DNA of 64,000 nt, taken from positions 62,001-126,000 of the forward strand of contig JAODBM010000002.1 in the NCBI GenBank assembly GCA_025463985.1. The letters run 5' to 3'. Origin of the DNA: Acidimicrobiales bacterium (GTDB lineage: Bacteria; Actinomycetota; Acidimicrobiia; Acidimicrobiales; Iamiaceae). The position numbers and the translations under genes were made by a program. This document shows positions 51,355 through 60,563 of the stretch, one piece after another. Within the stretch, counting starts at the first letter, position 1, and the number at the start of each line of letters is the position of its first letter. The notes beneath the pieces are model-generated. The model ran no database searches. It had not been told where the DNA came from and saw only the letters and a program-made list of their open reading frames with translations.

Positions 51355-51789
51355 TCAGGATCCGCCGTCGGGCGTGTCGCGCAGAGCATCGACGACCCTG
51401 TCCGTCTGCGTGGACTGCTCGAACGTGAGCCGGGCCATCCAGAAGCGCAGGAACGACGCAAGCGAGTACCGCACGAAGCCGGCCGCGCCGATGACCGCCA
51501 GCGTCACGGCGTAGAGACCCATGACGATCGCGTCGCCCTGGTCGAGGCTGTTGTTGGCCCCGGCTGACGTCGCAATCGCGACGATGCCCAGGATGGCTGC
51601 GGCCGCCATCACGACGACGGATCCGATCTTGATCCGGCGATCCCGACGGGTGACCGGGTCGTGGACGCGCATGGCCGCCATGTCGTCGCGAAAGGCGGCC
51701 GCTCTCGCCGGTTCGACCGGCGCGCGCTCGGCCGACTTGGCATCGTGCGCTGGTTGGACGTCGCCTTGTTCAGGCACGCGAGTGCTCAT
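51355..51789 (-). CDS. Small membrane protein in transporter operon
   Basis: A 144-residue protein with a basic N-terminus and two membrane segments (IGSVVVMAAAAILGIVAIA, and AIVMGLYAVTLAVIGAAGFV) followed by an amphipathic region (LASFLRFWMARL). Not a known Liv component. The 4-base overlap with livF suggests a transporter accessory or membrane-scaffold role. Family not recognised. Confidence 0.6.
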   Translation of the reverse strand: MSTRVPEQGDVQPAHDAKSAERAPVEPARAAAFRDDMAAMRVHDPVTRRDRRIKIGSVVVMAAAAILGIVAIATSAGANNSLDQGDAIVMGLYAVTLAVIGAAGFVRYSLASFLRFWMARLTFEQSTQTDRVVDALRDTPDGGS

Positions 51790-52517
51790 AGTTCCCCCAG
51801 ATAGGCGGCTTCCAGGGCGTCTTCGACGTCCGCTGGCTTGCCCGTACGAACGATGCGACCGTTGCTCATGACGGCAGCGTTCTCAGCGAGTCCGAGAACA
51901 GTACGGGCGAACTGTTCGACGAGAATCACGGTCGCGCCACCGCTCGCGAGCTCCGCGATGAAGGCGTACAACTCAGCCACCACGAGCGGGGCCAAGCCCA
52001 TCGAGAGCTCGTCGACGAGCAGGACGGCCGGGTCGACGGCAACGGAGCGCGCCAGCGCAAGCATCTGCTGCTCGCCACCGGACAGGGTTCCCGCGAGTTG
52101 CTTCCGCCGGGTGCCGAGCACCGGGAAGCGTTCATAGGCGAGTGCCTCGACCTCGGCGACCGACACCCCGGCGTGCGTCACGAGCAACAGGTTCTCTTGC
52201 ACCGTGAGGTTCGGGAAGACGGAGCGGCCTTCGGGCACCACGCAGACACCTCTGCGCACGAGCTCGCGAGGCGCGGTCCCGTTGACGATCTGTCCGCCCA
52301 ACAGCACGTCGCCGCTCGTTGCCGGATGCAGGCACGCGGCCACGGAGATGAGCGTGGACTTCCCAGCACCGTTCGGTCCGACCAGCGCGAAGATCTCGCC
52401 AGGCGCAACCGCAAGGTCGACGTCCCATATGGCACCGATGCCGTTGTAACCGGCATCCACACCGCGCAGTTCCAGAATCGGGACGGTCGGTGTCGGGGCA
52501 TCGGGCGCGGCGATCAC
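51786..52517 (-). CDS. Branched-chain-type ABC transporter ATPase, LivF-like
   Basis: A 243-residue ATPase (GTG start) with Walker A LVGPNGAGKST, signature LSGGEQQMLALARS, Walker B AVLLVDELSMGL and the H-loop region ILVEQFARTVL. It partners the LivG-like ATPase in the hydrophobic-substrate uptake system whose permease and binding protein are encoded next. 4-base overlaps on both sides. Confidence 0.92.
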   Translation of the reverse strand: MIAAPDAPTPTVPILELRGVDAGYNGIGAIWDVDLAVAPGEIFALVGPNGAGKSTLISVAACLHPATSGDVLLGGQIVNGTAPRELVRRGVCVVPEGRSVFPNLTVQENLLLVTHAGVSVAEVEALAYERFPVLGTRRKQLAGTLSGGEQQMLALARSVAVDPAVLLVDELSMGLAPLVVAELYAFIAELASGGATVILVEQFARTVLGLAENAAVMSNGRIVRTGKPADVEDALEAAYLGEL

Positions 52518-53260
52518 GACATCACGACCGGGGCGCCCAGGTACGCCTCCTGCACACGGAGGTCGGCCTGCACGTCTATGGGCCGGCCGACCGTCAGCAT
52601 GCGGCCGGCTTTCAGGACCGCGACGCGATGGCTGATGCTCATCACAAGGTTCGCGTTGTGATCGACGAGGACGACGGAGAGTCCTTCGCCTGCGAGCTCG
52701 CGCAGCAGGGCACCGAGATGATCGGTCTCGTGGTCGGTCAAGCCCGAGGCGGGTTCGTCGAGCAGGAGCACCGAGGGATTGGTCGCGAGCGAGCGGGCGA
52801 CCTCCAGCAGCCGCGCCGACCCGGTCGCCAGCGCGTCGGCGCGCTCGAACTTCAGGTGGCCGAGTCCCACGCGTTCGACGAGGGTGTCGGCGATCACCTC
52901 GGGTGCGTGTTGGGAGCGCGCCCAGCGGCGACAGATCTCCGCGGCGACGAGCACGTTCTCACGCACCGTCAGCACACCGAACGTCTCGAGGTTCTGAAAC
53001 GTTCGCCCGAGGCCGAGACGTGCGCGGCGGGCGGGGCCGGCCCGGGACACCTCGGTGCCGTTCAGACGCACGTGGCCGGCCGTGGGCGGGAGGAGCCCGC
53101 TGACGACGTTGAACAGCGTCGACTTGCCGGCGCCATTGGGACCGATGAGTCCAAGTACCTCGCCGGGTTCCACGGCGAGGTCGATGCCCTGGAGCGCCAC
53201 CAGGCCACCGAAGCGGACCTCGATCCCTTCGACCTCGAGCGTCGCGGTCGCGCTCGTCAC
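52514..53260 (-). CDS. ABC transporter ATPase, LivG-like
   Basis: A 248-residue ATPase from GTG 53260. Walker A LIGPNGAGKST, the LivG-specific insert RLGLGRTFQNLETFGVLTVR, Walker B SVLLLDEPASGLTDHETD. The signature is LATGSARLLEVARS, without the usual LSxG serine, a mild departure from canonical LivG (often LSYG). It overlaps the fused permease gene by 4 bases. Confidence 0.9.
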   Translation of the reverse strand: MTSATATLEVEGIEVRFGGLVALQGIDLAVEPGEVLGLIGPNGAGKSTLFNVVSGLLPPTAGHVRLNGTEVSRAGPARRARLGLGRTFQNLETFGVLTVRENVLVAAEICRRWARSQHAPEVIADTLVERVGLGHLKFERADALATGSARLLEVARSLATNPSVLLLDEPASGLTDHETDHLGALLRELAGEGLSVVLVDHNANLVMSISHRVAVLKAGRMLTVGRPIDVQADLRVQEAYLGAPVVMS

Positions 53261-55272
53261 GATGCGGGTCCCCGGCCCAGCGCGACATCGAGCGCCGCGA
53301 TGTCGGCGGCGCGGATCGTCCGGTCGATGCCGATCCATTCGAGCGGGACCTCGAACGCCTCGTCGCCCGCGCTGCCCGCGCTGGCCGCGCTGACGCGTCG
53401 GCGATTGCGGAACTGCGTGACCGCCGCGTGGAGATCCGACGCAATACCGCCCGGGTTGCGCACGAGACCGATGCCGGCGAGCCCGGGCGCGACGGCGATG
53501 AGATTCGAGGTCGATGGCCAGATGCGCGAAATCGCCTCGAACAGACCGAGCAGGACGGTGCCCGCCACCGCGCCACCGACCGCCCCGATCCCGCCGACGA
53601 CCGCGAGCAACAGCACGGGCAGCGTCTGGAAGAACGAAAAGGTGTCGGCGGGAACGGCCGTCTGCAGTCCCCCGTACAGGGCGCCGCCCAAGCCCGCGAT
53701 GCCGGCCGACAGCGCGAAGACGCTCATCTTCGTGACCGTGAGCCGGAGCCCGAGCGTGGCGCACGCGGCCGGGCTCTCCCGCATCGCCAGCAGGACCCGT
53801 CCGTAGCGCGAACGGCGGATCGTCACGACCGCGAGCGCCACGATCGAGAACACGAGCGACAGCAGAACGAGCTGCGCCCGGTCGCTGCCGAACGACACGC
53901 CGGGCATCTGCACGCGCGGGACTTGCAAGGAGTAGATCCCGAACAGGGGGATGCGCCATCCGAAGATGCGCAGCGCGTCCTGGGTGAAGATCCAACGGTC
54001 GAGGACGATGGTGAACGCGGCGGTTGAGAGCGCGAGGTAGATGCCTCGCAACCTGAGGGCCGGGATGGCGACGAGCGCCCCGACCACGGCCGCGACGACG
54101 AACGCGGCCACCAGTCCGAGAGGACTCCCCCCGGGCGCGACGTACGCCATCGTCAGCGCGCCGATCCCGGCGAAGCTCATCTGGCACAGCGTGAGCTGGC
54201 CGGCGTATCCCACGAGCGGGATGAGCGAAAGGGCGACGATCCCGAGAGCGATGGCCCGGTTCACCGTGAACATGTTCGCGACGCTCAGATGTGGGCCGAC
54301 GACGAATGCGAGCACGACGAACGCTGCCGCGTACATCGCGGAGCGGCGCACCGGCGGCGACGGGAACCAGTCGCGGCTGCGCTTGCCGACGTTGCCGCGC
54401 AGACGTGCGTGGGGCAGCGCGAGCAGGACGACGAAGAGGATCATCACCGGGATCGCCGGCCGGATCCCGGCCAGGAAGTCGCCTCGGTTCGAGAGGTAGC
54501 CCACGCCGTACGACTCGGCGAGCCCGAGAACGATGGCGCCGACGAAGGTGGCCGGAAGACGCGATAGCCGGCCCATGATCGCGGCGGCGTACGCGTTGAC
54601 GATGAGAAGCGTGAGGGGGAGCACGGAGAGCTGCAGCGTGGGGGCGATCAGGATGCCCGACAAGGTGGCGAGCGACGAGCCGAGCGCCCAGCTCAGCGCC
54701 GACACCCGATCGGGGCTGCCGCCGTAGATCACCAACAGGTCACGATTGTCGACGACGGCGCGCATGTCGGTGCCGACACGGCTCCGTCGCAACAAGACCG
54801 CGAGCCCTATAGCGACGGCCACCGCGCAACCCATGCTGATGAGCTGGTGCACCGTCACTGCGGCGCCGACGATCGTGAACTTGTCGCCGTTGAAGAACGC
54901 GGGGAACGGTCGGGCGACGTTCGGCGGCCAGATCCAGAGCGCGAGCCCGACGAGCGCCGAGAGAATCGCGACGGTCACGACCACGCGCACCGCCTCGGTC
55001 GTCTGCTCGAGGCCCCGCAGGATCCCCGATTCGAGCGCAGCACCGAAGAGTGGCGCGATGACGCCGAGGACGATGACGAGTGAAAGCGGGGCCGGCCAAC
55101 CCCACCCGTACGTGAACTGCCAGTAGGTGAACGCGCCGAGCATGCCGATGGCGCCCTGCGCGAAGTTGAAGATCCCCGACGTCGTATAGGTCAGGACGAG
55201 GCCGCCGGCCGCGACGGCATAGATCGCACCCGCGGACAGGCCCAAGACGGAGTAGATCAGGAAGTTGTGCAC
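53257..55272 (-). CDS. Fused LivH-LivM ABC permease
   Basis: A 671-residue protein from GTG 55272. Residues 1-295 match LivH (GLSAGAIYAVAAGGLVLTYT, TSGIFNFAQGAIGMLGAF; RRSRVGTDMRAVVDNRDLL). Residues about 310-600 match LivM (VALSLIPLVGYAGQLTLCQM, SFAGIGALTMAYVA; YGRVLLAMRESPAACATLGL). Normally these are two genes; here a single chain provides both halves of the channel. About 17 membrane segments. A C-terminal soluble tail (about 610-671) is extra. It imports the substrate delivered by the binding protein 49 bp upstream. Confidence 0.92.
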   Translation of the reverse strand: MHNFLIYSVLGLSAGAIYAVAAGGLVLTYTTSGIFNFAQGAIGMLGAFTYWQFTYGWGWPAPLSLVIVLGVIAPLFGAALESGILRGLEQTTEAVRVVVTVAILSALVGLALWIWPPNVARPFPAFFNGDKFTIVGAAVTVHQLISMGCAVAVAIGLAVLLRRSRVGTDMRAVVDNRDLLVIYGGSPDRVSALSWALGSSLATLSGILIAPTLQLSVLPLTLLIVNAYAAAIMGRLSRLPATFVGAIVLGLAESYGVGYLSNRGDFLAGIRPAIPVMILFVVLLALPHARLRGNVGKRSRDWFPSPPVRRSAMYAAAFVVLAFVVGPHLSVANMFTVNRAIALGIVALSLIPLVGYAGQLTLCQMSFAGIGALTMAYVAPGGSPLGLVAAFVVAAVVGALVAIPALRLRGIYLALSTAAFTIVLDRWIFTQDALRIFGWRIPLFGIYSLQVPRVQMPGVSFGSDRAQLVLLSLVFSIVALAVVTIRRSRYGRVLLAMRESPAACATLGLRLTVTKMSVFALSAGIAGLGGALYGGLQTAVPADTFSFFQTLPVLLLAVVGGIGAVGGAVAGTVLLGLFEAISRIWPSTSNLIAVAPGLAGIGLVRNPGGIASDLHAAVTQFRNRRRVSAASAGSAGDEAFEVPLEWIGIDRTIRAADIAALDVALGRGPAS

Positions 55273-55321
55273 GCTGCCTGCGACTCCTCGACGATGGGTG
55301 ACTGTCCGCGGGTGCTCGTGT

Positions 55322-56689
55322 CTAGTTCGTCTTCTTCGCTCCGAGACCGAGGCCTGGGATGGCGACGACGGCATCCGGTGCGCAGGCGAAGCCCTGGTCG
55401 CTCGGGACGAACCGTGTCCAGGCGGTGGGCGTCAGCTTGAGCAACATGGCGCAGGCCGAGATCCGGTTCTGCGCGACGTTCGTCGACACTTGGAGCCCCC
55501 CGGCGTCCCAGCTCGTGACCTTCGACGCCTGGTCGTTGAGGCAGGTACGGGAGAGGTTCGAGCCACACGCCTTTGCGGCGTTCGCCCAGAGCAGCCACGC
55601 CTCGAAGGCGGTCACCGCGAGCCCGGTCTGCGCGGTCTTCGGCGAGAACTTCGCCTGGATCGCGAGGTACTTGGCGATCAGCGGGTTGGTCGACGCGTCG
55701 GAGAAGGGGACGCTCAACGAGTACGTGTAGATGTTCCCCTTGTCGGCGAGCGATCCGGCGAGCTTCACGAACGTCTGGGTGTAGAGGTTCGGACTCATGA
55801 TGAAGCCGCCCGGGAAGGCGTTCTGGTCGGCCATCGCCTGCAGGATCGACGTTGCGGTGTGCTCGTCGCCGATCCAGAAGAGCTGCTTCACGCCGGCCGA
55901 CTTCGCCGCCTGCACGAAGGGGGCGTAGCTCGCCTCACCCGAGGAGCTGATCACGCCCTGGTAGACGCATTTTCCGCCGGCCTTGGTGATCGCCTGGCAG
56001 TTGCGGGTCTGGTTCGTCTTCGAGACGTCGAAGATCAAGCCGCCCTGGTTCGACCAGCTGCCCGGGATCTTGTCCGACAGCAGCTTCAGCGCCGGAATCG
56101 GGTTTCCTTGATCCGTGGCGTTGGGCTGGGTCTGCCACGTCATGGCGCCGTCTTGGCCCCCGGGCGACGCGGTGAATGCGGGAAAGGCTGGCATCCCGCA
56201 GTTGACCCGGTCCTGCACGCCGGCCGAGTCCCCGACGGAGCCGTCGCCGACGAGCGCGAGGTCGTCCTTGCACGCCTGGCCGACGACGCTCTTGTAGTTG
56301 ACGACCTTGGCGTCGAGCTTGTCCACCACGATCTTGCGACCGTTGATGCCGCCGACCGAGTTGCACCAGCCGACGAAGCCGTCGGCGCTGTCGAAGATCT
56401 CCTGGTTCAGGCCCGGGATCGCGGTGTAGCCGGGGTCCGAGATCGTTGCGACGCGGATCTCGGAGTCCGTCACGCCCGGACCGGTCGTTCCGGTCGCGCT
56501 CCCCTTGCCGCAGACTCCCTTGAGCGTCCCGAAATCACCCGAGGTGAGATCCGCGCCCGAGGCGGGGCCCGGCGCCGCCGTGGTACTCGGTTGGGTTGCG
56601 GTCGAACTTGCCGGTTTGCTGCTGTGCCCGCACGCACTCGTTACGAATGCAATCGCGCAAAGGACACCGAAAACGCGCACGCTTCTCAC
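55322..56689 (-). CDS. ABC transporter substrate-binding lipoprotein, LivK/UrtA-like
   Basis: A 455-residue protein from GTG 56689. Signal with lipobox TSAC, Thr/Ser/Pro linker, then a type I periplasmic-binding fold (VTDSEIRVATISDPGYTAIP; GINGRKIVVDKLDAKVVNYK; DLALVGDGSVGDSAGVQDRV; LFWIGDEHTATSILQAM). Nine or more cysteines in the mature part are unusual for LivK and suggest disulfides. It is the first gene of the 12-gene operon. It likely captures a hydrophobic or aromatic acid rather than an amino acid, given the operon. Confidence 0.88.
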   Translation of the reverse strand: MRSVRVFGVLCAIAFVTSACGHSSKPASSTATQPSTTAAPGPASGADLTSGDFGTLKGVCGKGSATGTTGPGVTDSEIRVATISDPGYTAIPGLNQEIFDSADGFVGWCNSVGGINGRKIVVDKLDAKVVNYKSVVGQACKDDLALVGDGSVGDSAGVQDRVNCGMPAFPAFTASPGGQDGAMTWQTQPNATDQGNPIPALKLLSDKIPGSWSNQGGLIFDVSKTNQTRNCQAITKAGGKCVYQGVISSSGEASYAPFVQAAKSAGVKQLFWIGDEHTATSILQAMADQNAFPGGFIMSPNLYTQTFVKLAGSLADKGNIYTYSLSVPFSDASTNPLIAKYLAIQAKFSPKTAQTGLAVTAFEAWLLWANAAKACGSNLSRTCLNDQASKVTSWDAGGLQVSTNVAQNRISACAMLLKLTPTAWTRFVPSDQGFACAPDAVVAIPGLGLGAKKTN

Positions 56690-56877
56690 AAAATTCCCCC
56701 CGGATGATCAGCCCGACGAGCTCACGCGGCTCGCGGTCGGCTGTGGAGCTCATGATCAGGAGCCGGCGATGTGCACGCAAGGCCGCCGTCCCGTTGAACG
56801 GAACCTCGATGTGGCGACGGTTCGTGAATTCGCCGAAGATGCCCGACGAGTTGCACGACGATCTAGGGGGATCGCAC
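56690..56877. promoter_or_regulatory. Divergent promoter region
   Basis: 188 bp between the binding-protein gene (leftward) and the flavoprotein gene (rightward). It contains CCGTT-G-AACGG (a short perfect inverted repeat) and GAACC with GGTTC 13 bases apart. Either could be a regulator site. No reliable -35/-10 assigned. Confidence 0.35.
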
Positions 56878-58530
56878 ATGGCCCGTTGGGACAGCGAGTA
56901 CGACGTGGTCGTCGTCGGCTCCGGTGCTGCGGCGATGGCCGCGGCATCATCCGCCGTCGCGAGTGGCCGCAGCGTCGCCGTTCTCGAGAAGGCCGCGCAG
57001 GGCGGGGGTACGACGGCGAAGTCGTCCGGCGCGTACTGGATCCCCAACAACTCGTTCCTCCGCGCTCGCGGGCTCGAAGACCCGCGTGACGACGCGCTGA
57101 AACTGATGGCGCGGATCGCCTTTCCGTCGGCATACGACCCGGATTCGCCGCACCTCGGCCTCACGGCACGCGCGCACCGGTTGATCGAAGCGTTCTACGA
57201 CGAGGCGTCCACCGTGATCGACGAGCTCGCGACCGCAGGCGCGCTCCGCTCGATGCAACAGCCCCTCTTCGGCGAGCAGGTCGGTGACGTCGACTGGGCG
57301 ATCCCGGAATACCACGCCGATCTCTCGGAGAACAAGGCGCCGTACGGTCGATCGCTCCTGCCCGAGATGGACCTCATGAGCGGCGTCCTCCCTGGCTTCG
57401 AGATCGTCCGGCAGCTGCGGGCGTTCGTGGAGGGCAAGGGAGTCCAGATCCAGACGGAACGGCGCGTGACTGGTCTGATCACGGAGAACGACGCGGTGGT
57501 TGGACTCGAGGTCGAGGTGGCCAACGGCAGCGCCATCGCAATCGGCGCGCGATCGGTGGTCTTCGGGACAGGCGGGTTCACGCACGACCGCAGCAAGGTC
57601 GCGTCATTCCTGCGCGGACCGATCTTCGGTGGTTGCGCAGTCCCGACGAACACCGGCGACTTCATCGACATCGCCGCTGGCGTCGGCGCCGAGCTCGGAA
57701 ACCTCGCGAACGCGTTCTGGTCACAGAGTGCGCTCGAGCCCACGCTCGAGACCGGATGCGTCGACTGGGACCAAGACATCTTCTGCCCGTTCGGCGACAG
57801 CATGGTCGTGGTGAACAAGCACGGACGACGCGTCGCGTCCGAGAAGGCGATGTACCAGGAGCGCACGCAATCGCATTTCGTGTACGACGCGGTCGGCACG
57901 GACTATCCGAACCTGGTGCAGTTCATGATCTACGACCGTGCGGTCGCCGAGTACGAGCCGTTCCACATCTACCGCTATCCGGTGCCGATGCCGGGAACGG
58001 ACGCAACGTATGTCATACAAGGCGCGACATGGAGCGAGCTGGCGGAGAACATCGATCGGCGGCTCGCGGAGATCGCTCATCGCGCGACCGGCGATTCGGT
58101 GATCGGTCCGACCGTTCGTCTCAACCCGAGCTTTGCGCGGAACCTGGCCGAGACGGTCGGTCGGTTCAACGACTTCGCGGCGCGGGGCGTCGACGACGAC
58201 TTCGGCCGCGGTTCGACCAGCATCCAACTCGCGTGGGGCTCCGTCCCACGGCCGGGTGAGCGCCAACCGAACGCGACCATGCGTCCTCTCGCCGCTGAGG
58301 GCCCGTACTACTGCATCCTCCTTGCGCCCGGAACGCTCGACACGTGCGGCGGACCCGTCGTGGACGAACGGGCGCGGGTACTCCGACCGGGAGGCGAAGC
58401 GATCCAGGGTCTGTACGGCGCGGGTAACTGCGTCGCTTCGTTGACGGGCGAAGGCTATTGGTCGGCCGGCAGCACGTTGGGTCCGGCTCTAACGTTCGGA
58501 TGGAAAGCGGGACGAGAGGCGTCCTGTTGA
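56878..58530 (+). CDS. FAD-dependent 3-ketosteroid-dehydrogenase-like oxidoreductase
   Basis: A 550-residue protein from ATG 56878, preceded by GGGGG at 8 bases. FAD motif DVVVVGSGAAAMAAASSAVA with LEKAAQGGGTTAKSSGAYWI and PNN, then the substrate domain, and a C-terminal FAD-closing motif GLYGAGNCVASLTGEGYWSA, GSTLGPALTFGWKAG. The pattern GGxxxD-RxARVLR-GLYxAGN is that of KstD and relatives, which remove two hydrogens next to a ketone (Delta1 or Delta4 in steroids). Combined with HsaA/C/D-type genes it suggests a steroid- or terpenoid-like substrate, but KstD homologues also serve other cyclic ketones. Confidence 0.82.
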   Translation: MARWDSEYDVVVVGSGAAAMAAASSAVASGRSVAVLEKAAQGGGTTAKSSGAYWIPNNSFLRARGLEDPRDDALKLMARIAFPSAYDPDSPHLGLTARAHRLIEAFYDEASTVIDELATAGALRSMQQPLFGEQVGDVDWAIPEYHADLSENKAPYGRSLLPEMDLMSGVLPGFEIVRQLRAFVEGKGVQIQTERRVTGLITENDAVVGLEVEVANGSAIAIGARSVVFGTGGFTHDRSKVASFLRGPIFGGCAVPTNTGDFIDIAAGVGAELGNLANAFWSQSALEPTLETGCVDWDQDIFCPFGDSMVVVNKHGRRVASEKAMYQERTQSHFVYDAVGTDYPNLVQFMIYDRAVAEYEPFHIYRYPVPMPGTDATYVIQGATWSELAENIDRRLAEIAHRATGDSVIGPTVRLNPSFARNLAETVGRFNDFAARGVDDDFGRGSTSIQLAWGSVPRPGERQPNATMRPLAAEGPYYCILLAPGTLDTCGGPVVDERARVLRPGGEAIQGLYGAGNCVASLTGEGYWSAGSTLGPALTFGWKAGREASC

Positions 58531-58607
58531 ACGCAGCCGCTCCTCGCGGCGTACGAGGCGAACGAACTTGCGGGCCAAACTCTGGGACACGTGTGACACA
58601 CTCCGAC

Positions 58608-59381
58608 GTGAGCATCATTGACCACGACCACCCGGGCGACGCTGACCCGAAGTCGGTTCTCGCTCGAGCGGTATTGATCCTCGACGCCTTCGAAGTCGAC
58701 ACGCCCGCCCTGTGCTTCAGTGACTTCTGCCGCCACACCGGGTTGCCCCGCTCGACGGTCCACCGCATGCTCGACCAGCTCGTCTCCACCGGCATACTCG
58801 AGCGTGCGGGCGATCGCTACCAGCTCGGGACGCGCATCTTCGAGCTCGGCACGTTCGTGCGCAGGTACACGCGCTTGCGGGAGGTCGCACTGCCGTTCAT
58901 GTACGACCTCCACGAGGCCACGCACGAGACGGTCCACCTCGGCGTGCTGAGCGGTCATGACGTCCTGTACCTCGAGAAGATCACCGGTCACGGAACCAAC
59001 GCCGTGCCGTCGGACATCGGGGGGCGACGACCCGCACACTGCACCGGGCTCGGCAAGGTGCTGCTCGCGTTCGCAGGAGACGACGTCATCGAGGACGTGC
59101 TCGCGAACGGGCTCACCGCGATGACGCCGAGCACGATCGTCGATCCGAGCGTGTTCCGCGACGAGATGCACACGATCCGACAGCTCGGCGTCGCCTTCGA
59201 TCGCGAGGAGGTCGTTCCCGGCCTGAAGTGCGCAGCGGTCCCGCTGCGAGGCTCCGGCCGCGCGATCGCGGCCCTCTCGATCACCGGGCCCGCTTCGCGC
59301 ATCCAGGTCGACCGACTCGGTCCCGCGCTGAAGACCGCCGCCAACGGGATCTGGCGCGTGATGTTCCCGCACCGCGGATAG
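58608..59381 (+). CDS. IclR-family transcriptional regulator
   Basis: About 257 residues from GTG 58608 (58593 also possible). The HTH lies at about residues 31-60 (SDFCRHTGLPRSTVHRMLDQ, LVSTGILER), followed by the IclR effector domain (ETVHLGVLSGHDVLYLEKIT; PAHCTGLGKVLLAF; LGVAFDREEVVPGLKCAAVP). IclR proteins sense aromatic or short-chain acids and control catabolic genes. Placed behind the KstD-like gene, it is the only specific regulator of the locus and is the likely controller of both operons (inference). Confidence 0.92.
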   Translation: MSIIDHDHPGDADPKSVLARAVLILDAFEVDTPALCFSDFCRHTGLPRSTVHRMLDQLVSTGILERAGDRYQLGTRIFELGTFVRRYTRLREVALPFMYDLHEATHETVHLGVLSGHDVLYLEKITGHGTNAVPSDIGGRRPAHCTGLGKVLLAFAGDDVIEDVLANGLTAMTPSTIVDPSVFRDEMHTIRQLGVAFDREEVVPGLKCAAVPLRGSGRAIAALSITGPASRIQVDRLGPALKTAANGIWRVMFPHRG

Positions 59382-59478
59382 CGCGGACACCGCTCCATCG
59401 GTGCGGGCGCCGAGCGGCCGCGACCTTTGGGGACCTACCGCCCGAGGCTCATCGCTGGAGAGACAGCCAAACTTCGCC

Positions 59479-59820
59479 TCACCAGAGATCTATCAGACTG
59501 ATCCGGTGAGTCACCGCGTGAAGCTCGGCGGTAGAAGTCCACGGTGACGGGGCCGCGATCAGGGGCCTTAGGACGCTGTGCTCGATCGTCGCGATCAGGT
59601 TCAGGTCAGCCCATCCGAGGAGCTGGGCCAGATGAACGTTTCTTCGGCGGAGGACAGGCCAAGCCACGACCCAGGTCACGAACGCCATAGGTACGACCAG
59701 CAAAAGAAGCAGACCCCGGATCGCGAGCAGCAGGAGGGCCGCAACGATCGAAAGACGAGATTCACGTCGGGGTCTGTGTCGCACGGATCCTCCGGGAGGA
59801 TTTGATCGAGCTGCGACCAA
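59479..59820 (-). CDS. Small membrane protein
   Basis: A 113-residue protein with a basic N-terminus and a long hydrophobic stretch (SIVAALLLLAIRGLLLLLVV, continuing AFVTWVVAWPVL) that could be one long or two short membrane helices. The C-terminal soluble part has no recognised motif. It follows the DUF6869-like gene on the same strand with a 57-bp gap. Confidence 0.5.
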   Translation of the reverse strand: MVAARSNPPGGSVRHRPRRESRLSIVAALLLLAIRGLLLLLVVPMAFVTWVVAWPVLRRRNVHLAQLLGWADLNLIATIEHSVLRPLIAAPSPWTSTAELHAVTHRISLIDLW

Positions 59821-59877
59821 AGGTTGCCACGAAGCCCCTCGGGGTCCGGCTCAGGAGGGGGCACGACGCCCGACGGG

Positions 59878-60231
59878 TCAACTTCGGCCCGGCCCTGTCG
59901 GCTCTCCGAGCTCCTCCAAGAGTCGGGCCCGGTCATCGAACCGGGGCGACCGGTACCCCCAAACTGACGCGAGAGCGCGACGGAACTTGGGGTCCGTTCG
60001 GGCAAGGTGTTCGATTCGATCCCACAACTCGTCCTCGTGACCGAAGAGCATGAGGGTCTCCAGCGGACCGGCTCCGAGACGGTCGATCCTGTTGGCGTCA
60101 TCGACGAGGTGACAGTCACCGAGCATGCCGACGATGTAGTCCAGCTGCTCGTCGGGACTTCCGACAAGCCAGATACCCTCCCTGTCCATCACGGTCATCC
60201 ACGATTCGTCGTCGGTGCCGCCGTCGTCCAT
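59878..60231 (-). CDS. DUF6869-like protein
   Basis: A 117-residue acidic protein. Its C-terminal part has ELWDRIEHLARTDPKFRRAL then ASVWG, and a final RARLLEELGEP, the word order I associate with DUF6869 proteins. An N-terminal segment (VGSPDEQLDYIVGMLGD) is consistent. Function unknown in the family. Isolated small operon with the membrane protein. Confidence 0.55.
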   Translation of the reverse strand: MDDGGTDDESWMTVMDREGIWLVGSPDEQLDYIVGMLGDCHLVDDANRIDRLGAGPLETLMLFGHEDELWDRIEHLARTDPKFRRALASVWGYRSPRFDDRARLLEELGEPTGPGRS

Positions 60232-60563
60232 GACATCGCACGGTATCGGTCACCTTCGACGGTGGGCCGAATTCACGAGAACCCGAGCGGCGCATTTGCC
60301 GTGATCGAATCGGACAGGAATCGGCCGTCTGTTCTGCTGCTTATCTGGCTGGTTCTCGTGACGCCATGAGCCCCGTTCGGTGATCGAGTTCATATCGAGC
60401 AGATCGATGGCGCCCATCGCCCTGGCCCCATGGCCCGTACCGTGACCACCGCTGCGGTCCAAGACACTCCCAACCGAATCCACCTGGCCACGGACGCCGT
60501 CCCCGTCGATGACGTTCCATCGGCGGAGCGCCGCTTGGCCGCCGCGGTCCCAGGCGGCCGGGT
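60232..60563. other. Intergenic stretch without recognised features
   Basis: 332 bp downstream of the propeller gene and upstream of the DUF6869-like gene. Only short, Arg-rich chance frames are present. No hairpin with T-run, tRNA or repeat noticed. Confidence 0.4.

Noticed and set aside
56878-59381. Calling the locus a cholesterol or bile-acid degradation cluster
   Set aside because: KstD-, HsaA-, HsaC- and HsaD-like genes are present, but KshAB, Kst regulators, side-chain thiolases and P450 are absent. The evidence supports only a ring-containing substrate.
59676-60167. Minus-strand frame overlapping the DUF6869-like gene
   Set aside because: Ser/Thr/Arg-rich low-order translation typical of a shadow frame; the overlapping 117-residue frame has a coherent protein pattern.
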